Assembly: GCA_030737875.1 (NCBI GenBank) | Contig: CM060912.1 | Location: 456,634,310-456,698,309, forward strand | Origin: Allium sativum | Taxonomy: Eukaryota; Streptophyta; Magnoliopsida; Asparagales; Amaryllidaceae | DNA length: 64,000 nt | Direction of reading: 5' to 3' | Shown: one piece after another, positions 59,089 to 64,000 of the stretch | Layout: each line of letters starts with the position of its first letter | Position numbering within the stretch: the first letter of the stretch is position 1 | The notes under the pieces: model-generated | Database searches by the model: none | What the model saw: the letters and a program-made list of their open reading frames with translations, nothing else | Told to the model about the DNA's origin: nothing | Made by a program: the position numbers and the translations under genes

Positions 59089-59269
59089 ACTTGTGGATGC
59101 TGGATTTGTCTGGCGGGTCCAGGCAGACTTCTACCACACGTTGACTTAACCTTGTGTCTCAGCACCATTACATTTTTTTAAGTTTTGCACTTAGGCCTCT
59201 CACATTAGATTCAACATTAGTGGCTGCTGGATATGCTGGTGGGGTCCGGGCAAACTTCCGCCACTAATG
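59089..59269 (-). other. Pair of hairpins in C right LTR
   Basis: Copy 1 59089-59141: outer ACTTGTGG/CCACACGT (one mismatch), inner core CTGG/CCAG where the left LTR has CCGG/CCGG. Copy 2 59215-59269: outer CATTAGTGG/CCACTAATG perfect, inner pairing with one mismatch. Confidence 0.65.
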
Positions 59270-60157
59270 CAACCTAACCTCGTGCCATATGTGCAGTTAC
59301 AATTTCTAATTGAAAGCCTAGGCATATTCGTCTTTATTCAATCATTAATGTTCATATCAAAATTGCACTCCCAATTTAATGTATCAAAACATAATATATG
59401 CTATGTTCTAAAAATTCCATTACAATTCATTCTCATTTCACGAAAACTTTAGGTATATTATCCTTTTTACTGTAATCTAGTTTACAGCAATCAAATTTTG
59501 CATGTCGTCCAAATTTTGTCTATATTTCATCGCATGTCCTTTTTAACGTATGTTTAGTCCTATTTTGACATGTAAACATTCAATTGGGTAATTATTAAAA
59601 TCCATCAATCTAAACATGTCATTTATTATATAATATGCCGCAAGTGAAACATATAATTATAACAACAATAGTTATTGCCCATGTTCTAACCATTTCTAAC
59701 AAGTTTTTTTTTTCAACATTTTGTCATTCACATAATTTAATAGATTCAACATATGAATTTCCTGATCTATTCATATTAACGTCCCAACTTGTTGTAACAA
59801 CAATTTATAATTAAACTGTCAATTTAACAATTTAATTTAAAGGGGAATGCTAAACAATATTCATAACATTATCTAAGGGATACAATTTAAACCCACTCAC
59901 TTTTAAGCTTTCCCCAATTTTTGGATCCGATCCGTTCCATCATCCATGGTTTCCACTTTTCCCTTCGATTAGATTCACAACCTTGCTTTGAAAAATCTTT
60001 TATTAACGTTGATCCTCTCCTCCAGATGTGGATTCATAATTTTATAGGCTAAAATTCTAATTTCAGAATAGATTTGAGAAGGGGGAGAGAGAGAGAGACA
60101 TGGCAGTGCTCCAGCGTAGCCGCCAAATTATATGTTTTAGGGTTAGGTCTAAGGTCT

Positions 60158-60165
60158 TATTTATA
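60158..60165 (-). promoter_or_regulatory. TATA box of C right (5') LTR
   Basis: Minus strand CCTATAAATAAGACC. As the 5' LTR this would be the promoter driving element C. Confidence 0.6.
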
Positions 60166-60377
60166 GGAGTATGGAGCAACCAGGACCCTTAGATTTAAAT
60201 AAAACCCCATCAGAGCTAACCACGTCATACGACCAATAGGAAATGGCCAAGTCGCAATAAAAAAATGTCCACTAATCAAAACACGCCACATGTGCTGAAT
60301 GATGCATAGGGGTTGACAACTCTGCTTGGGTGTCGACACATATGTCGACACCCCAATAGTGGTGTCAACACCCCTGC

Positions 60378-60379
60378 CG

Positions 60380-60426
<47 letters not shown>

Positions 60427-60433
60427 ATATATA
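60378..60433. repeat. TA/TG microsatellite in C right LTR
   Basis: AT units followed by about fifteen GT units, next to the GTCGAC boxes; a second TA run is at 60617-60649. Confidence 0.95.
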
Positions 60434-60614
60434 TATTTGATTTGAAATTTGATTTATTTATAATACATGTTATCTTCTTGCATATAAATCAAATTTCAAA
60501 CATTCCTTCTTTGTTTGCTTCTTTGTTCGCGCGCAACCCTTAATTTGAATTATATTCATTTGTATTCAACTCACACTGATCTTTTGTATGCAAACAATTA
60601 TTTATCCCAAGCCA

Positions 60615-60650
<36 letters not shown>

Positions 60651-60792
60651 CTTTTTGAAACATTCTCCTAATTAAACCTCTTATTAACCCTTTTCATATT
60701 GAACCGCTGTTTAATTAAACCGCCTTCCCACTAAGCCACTTTTTAACTGCTTTCACACTAAGCCACTTTTTAGCCATTCCCTTAAAAAAAAT

Positions 60793-60864
60793 GGCACTAG
60801 CAGGGATCGAATTCTGAACCTCTTGTATGCAAGTCACATGTTCTAACCAACTAAGCTACCTGGT
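60793..60864 (-). repeat. tRNA-derived sequence in C right LTR
   Basis: Minus strand TAGCTTAGTTGGTTAGAACA (A-box), CTTGCAT loop (TGC) and GGTTCAGAATTCGATCC (B-box with an insertion). It is closer to a tRNA than the left copy. Confidence 0.6.
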
Positions 60865-61324
60865 ATTTTGTTAACAAGGTTTAGAACAGTGCTAAACATT
60901 ATTTTCTTCTCAATCCTCTTTTTTTCGTGATTTGTTGCAATAAATAATTTAAAGATATCTCTTTCATTTCAAATCAGTTTTCTGCAAACTATAGGTCTAA
61001 GTTGACCAGAAAATCGCTACGAGCGCAACAACGCTAATTTAATGACCAAATTTTAGAAGCTCTTCAAATTTTCCTTTTTATTTCTTTTTAAATGTTCGCA
61101 TGCAATTTCAATTGCATTGCATTGCATTTCTTCTCATTTCTTGCATTGCATGTAATTTATTTCATTACTCTTTTTCTTCATTTCACTACATGAACTTATT
61201 ACATGCAATTATATTATTATTTAATTTTTCCCTTAAATATATCTATGCATATAATATATATACATATATGCATGTTTTTGTTTTTATTTTTGATTGCATT
61301 AAAAATGCGGGGTGTTACATAAGT

Positions 61325-62225
61325 ATCTTGAGTTGTTTTGTAAAGACCTAGTATTGAAGGTCGATGATGTTGAATTCCTCTTTGAAGCTTATGCATTGGA
61401 TTTTATAGGGCATGTATCCTAGGTATGGATTAGCTATTATTTTTATGGGGCCATCCTAAATTGCGATAAGAGAATCGTTTGTCTTAGGAGCCGGGGAGGA
61501 CGTAGTCTAGGTATACCTTGTAATGTTAGGAACTAGGATAAAGCCTTATTATATTCCTTATCTTCTAATTCAGAAGTACCATCTTCGGTCCCTACAGTAT
61601 GTGAGTTCTTGGACGTCTTTGAGGAAGTTACGAGACTTCCACCCCATAGAGAGATCTCTTTTCGTATTGACCTAGAGAAGGATGCTAGACTTGTAGCTTT
61701 TCCATAAAGGCATATGGCGCCTAAAGAAAGAAGGGAATTGGATAAGCAAATTTCAGAGTTACTACATAAAGGCTTCATTCGGCGAAGTACCTCTAAATGA
61801 GGTGTAACTGTTGTGCTTGCCACCAAAGAGGATGGGTCTCTAAGACTTTTTGTTAATTATAGGGAACTTAATAAGTTGATCAAGAAGAATTGATACCCCT
61901 TATCAAGAATTGATGACCTATTTGACCACTTGGAATGAGCTCGATTATTTTCCTAATTAGACCCCGTAACTGTTTTCACCAATTGAGGATTTCGAAGGAC
62001 AATAAGGATAAAACTGCGTTTAAGACGTCGGATGGATTGTTCCAATGGGAAGTTATTCCATTCGGACTGACGAATGCACCTACCTTCTTTGTTGACCTCA
62101 TGAGTAGTGTATTTAGGGGCGTTCTAAATAAAATTGTGGTAGCCTTCGAGATGATATCCTTATATTTTCAAAAGACCATAAAAGCATGAAAGTCACTTAA
62201 GACAGGTTCTAGGGATATTAAGAAA
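61325..62225 (+). pseudogene. Element A pol: protease end, linker and reverse transcriptase fingers/palm, broken
   Basis: Continues the pol of element A after the element C insertion. About 61600-61680 shows FLDVFEEVTRLPPHREI, the standard link before reverse transcriptase; KGFIRRSTSK, YRELNKL and YPLSRIDDLFDHL follow at 61750-61930, with stops near 61709, 61798, 61892 and 61938. After a frame change 61935-62189 has [17 protein letters not shown]. The catalytic DDILIFS motif is present only after another frameshift near 62150. Clearly inactive. Confidence 0.85.
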
Positions 62226-62232
62226 GAACCAA

Positions 62233-62793
62233 TTGAAAGTGAAATTCTCGAAGTGCCATTTCTGGAGGGAAGAAGTTAGATTTTTGGGACATACTATATC
62301 AAGCAAAGGCTTGGCAGTAGACCCCGCGAATATTGAGGCAATTAAGGAATGGAGGATACCTCAAAATACTACCGAAGTAAGGAGCTTCCTTGGATTGGCT
62401 GGGTACTATTGGAAATTCATTAAAGACTTTGCAACCCAACTAACAAAGAAGAATTTGGTATCTTTTTGGACTGATAAATGTGGCATGGCCTTCAAAAAAT
62501 TAAAGGAAGTATTAACTAGTGCGTTAATTCTTATTATACCCGATGGTTCAAAATTGGTTATAGTTTCCACTGATGCATGTGGAACCGGTTTAGGAGCAGT
62601 TCTTATGCAAGGAAAGGTTGTTTCCTACACTAGTATACAACTTAAAGATCCCGAAATGAGGTATCCAGTTCATGGCCTTGAGTTAGTCGCAGTAGCGTTC
62701 GCCCTCAAAATGTGTAGGCATTATCTTTTAAGGGAGAGATTTGAACTTTTTACTAACTGTAAATCCCTAAAATATTTATTTCTCTCAATGTGA
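62233..62793 (+). pseudogene. Element A reverse transcriptase connection and RNase H, open fragment
   Basis: 187-codon open stretch with [14 protein letters not shown] and [13 protein letters not shown] (reverse transcriptase connection) and [14 protein letters not shown] plus [11 protein letters not shown] (RNase H). The later motif reads [10 protein letters not shown] where TDHKSL is expected, so a catalytic Asp is lost. A frameshift follows at about 62790. Same family as D but more decayed. Confidence 0.88.
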
Positions 62794-63976
62794 CTTGAAT
62801 TTGAGACAACAACGATGGATGGAATATATTGCCTCTTTTGATTTCATGATCCAGTCAGTATACGTAAGGGAAAGAGAATGCCGTGGCAGATGCATTAAGT
62901 AGGAAACATGCATCCTTGAGTGCAATCTCGGAATGGAAACAGTTGGGGTTTCTCTCTAGCTTTAACTTGCAACCCAAGACAGTAACTTCTAATGGTTTTC
63001 TTGGAGCTATGATTGTAAAACCTACTCTAAAAGAAAGGAATAGGAATACGCAAGATCTTGACGAAGAAATAAGGAACTTGAAGTAGAAGGTGGAAAAAGA
63101 AGGAGACCTTAACCCATTCGGTTAGATATTCATTAGGCAACGATGGAAGTTTACTTAGGGATGGATGACTTTACATTCCTAAAGATGAAGGATTGAGGAG
63201 AGAAATTATAGAGGAGTGTCATAGGTCAAAGCCCCAGTGGAGATAAAATGTATAGGGATATGAAGAGGAATCTCTATTGGAAAGGGATGAAGAGGGATAT
63301 AACCGAGTTCGAAGCTAAATGTTAACATGAAAAAAAGTGAAAACAGAGCAAGGAAAATCCAGAGGATTGCTATTACCTTTAGAAATTCCCATGTGGAAAT
63401 GGGAACATATTTCCACGGATTTCGTTGATGGACTTCCAAGAAACCAAAAGGGAAACGAGGCCATTTGGGTTGTGGTAGACCGTTTGACCCAAAGTGCCCA
63501 TTTTATACCAATCAAAAAGACTAGGACTACAGCCTCATTAGTCCAATGTATGTTAGATAAATAGTCAGATTACATGGTACCCTATCTAATATAGTAAGTG
63601 ACAGAGACCCTTTATTCACGAGTTAATTTTGAAGAAACTTACAAGCAGCATTGGGAACGACCCTCAACTTAAGTACAACTTAGCACCCGTAAATTAATGG
63701 CCAGAAAGAGTAAATCAGATCCTAAAAGACTTTCTCAGAGCTTGCATTATGGACTTTGGAGGTGTTTGGGAGCAGCACCTAACGCTTGCAGAGTTTACGT
63801 ACAATAGTTTTCAAGCGACGATTGGTATGGCCCCTTTCGAAGCGCCCTACAGGAGGCCATGCAATCGCTAACTTGTTCGTGGGAAACTACCGACAAGGTT
63901 CTACTCGGACCATACTTCGTCCGTGATTCCACGGAGAAGATTTCTTTGATTAGGCAAAAAATGAAGGCAACCCAAG
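62794..63976 (+). pseudogene. Element A RNase H end and integrase, broken
   Basis: ADALSRKHASL (62886 on) marks the RNase H/linker end. Integrase: zinc part decayed near 63200-63330; the core open stretch 63337-63564 has DFVDGLPR (first catalytic Asp), VVVDRLTQSAHFIP; after a frame change SDRDPLFT (about 63598) and GMAPFEAPYRRP (about 63825) with several stops between. The expected Glu region near 63705 is degraded. The frame ends where a new LTR-like end starts at 63977. Confidence 0.85.
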
Positions 63977-64000
63977 TGTGACAACCTGGGATTTCAGAAC
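63977..64000. mobile_element. Possible start of a further LTR insertion
   Basis: TGTGACAACCTGGG begins abruptly inside the integrase remains and resembles LTR ends here (TGTGACGGCCCG, TGTAACAACCCG). The preceding CCAAG would be the target duplication. Only 24 bases are visible. Confidence 0.45.

Larger units (their letters stand above)
40464..61319 (-). mobile_element. C: non-autonomous LTR retrotransposon, minus strand, split by D
   Basis: Target duplication TAAGT at 40459-40463 and 61320-61324. LTRs of about 4.9 kb (40464-45372; 46587-46700 plus 56504-61319) enclose a 1,214-bp interior with primer site (46573-46584, minus) and polypurine tract (45373-45384) but no gag or pol. Without D it is about 11.05 kb. 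The LTRs differ at many sites, so it is not young. LTR features match element A (TATA box, GTGAGT donor, hairpin pair, GTCGAC boxes), so an A-type chromovirus is a plausible helper. Confidence 0.9.
56504..61319 (-). repeat. C 5' LTR, long piece right of D
   Basis: Continues the right LTR of element C to its start at 61319. Same order as the left copy: hairpin pair 59089-59141 and 59215-59269, donor 59900-59899, TATA 60158-60165, GTCGAC boxes 60310-60378, tRNA-like 60793-60864. A poly-C run lies near 57296-57306. Confidence 0.9.

Overview
The window looks like heterochromatic or repeat-rich nuclear DNA of a flowering plant. It is AT-rich, holds no intact host gene that I can recognise, and is almost entirely transposable elements nested inside one another. 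The evidence is tRNA-iMet primer sites (TGGTATCAGAGC type), TG...CA long terminal repeats (LTRs) with 5-bp target duplications, Ty3/gypsy gag-pol remains with a chromodomain (Tekay/Del-like chromovirus), a CACTA transposon and a hAT transposon. I cannot name the species.

Layout. 1-2787: minus-strand partial giant LTR (R0). 3433-4414: non-autonomous hAT with an 8-bp target duplication. 7125 to at least 63976: an old plus-strand chromovirus (element A). Its 5' LTR is in three pieces (7125-7385, 20390-21270, 37276-39031), gag and protease lie at 39301-40463, and pol resumes at 61325-63976. Element A was broken by E1 (7386-20384), a non-autonomous retrotransposon with 5.9-kb LTRs almost identical to each other, so very young; by a CACTA element (21271-37272), itself broken by E2 (24484-35706), a second non-autonomous element with 4.9-kb LTRs; and by element C (40464-61319, minus), a third non-autonomous element with 4.9-kb LTRs, whose 5' LTR was split by D (46701-56498, minus), a chromovirus with decayed but nearly full-length gag-pol. 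At 63977 another LTR-like end begins. Target duplications read directly: TGTGT (E1), GTTAG (E2), TAT (CACTA), TAAGT (C), ATGTC (D), CCTTAAAG (hAT).

How the parts may work together. E1, E2 and C keep LTRs, primer site and polypurine tract but no gag or pol, so they presumably depend on proteins of chromoviruses such as A or D. The most striking content is inside the LTRs. E1 and E2, which differ strongly in sequence, share an ordered series of stem-loops whose arms differ in a compensating way while loops stay constant; one of these (H7) is also recognisable in D and weakly in A. A and C share a different pair of about 55-nt hairpins about 123 nt apart, again with compensating changes. R0, E1 and E2 carry a small intron-like unit (GTGAGT donor, GATGCAG acceptor) inside the LTR; A, C and D carry a GTGAGT donor in the LTR, and A and D also have a 3' splice-site-like sequence just upstream of the gag ATG. 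In E1 and E2 the donor is complementary over 12 nt to a conserved downstream site. Together these suggest a structured, spliced RNA leader carried in the LTR. That function is inference; the repeats, duplications and paired sequences are read from the sequence.
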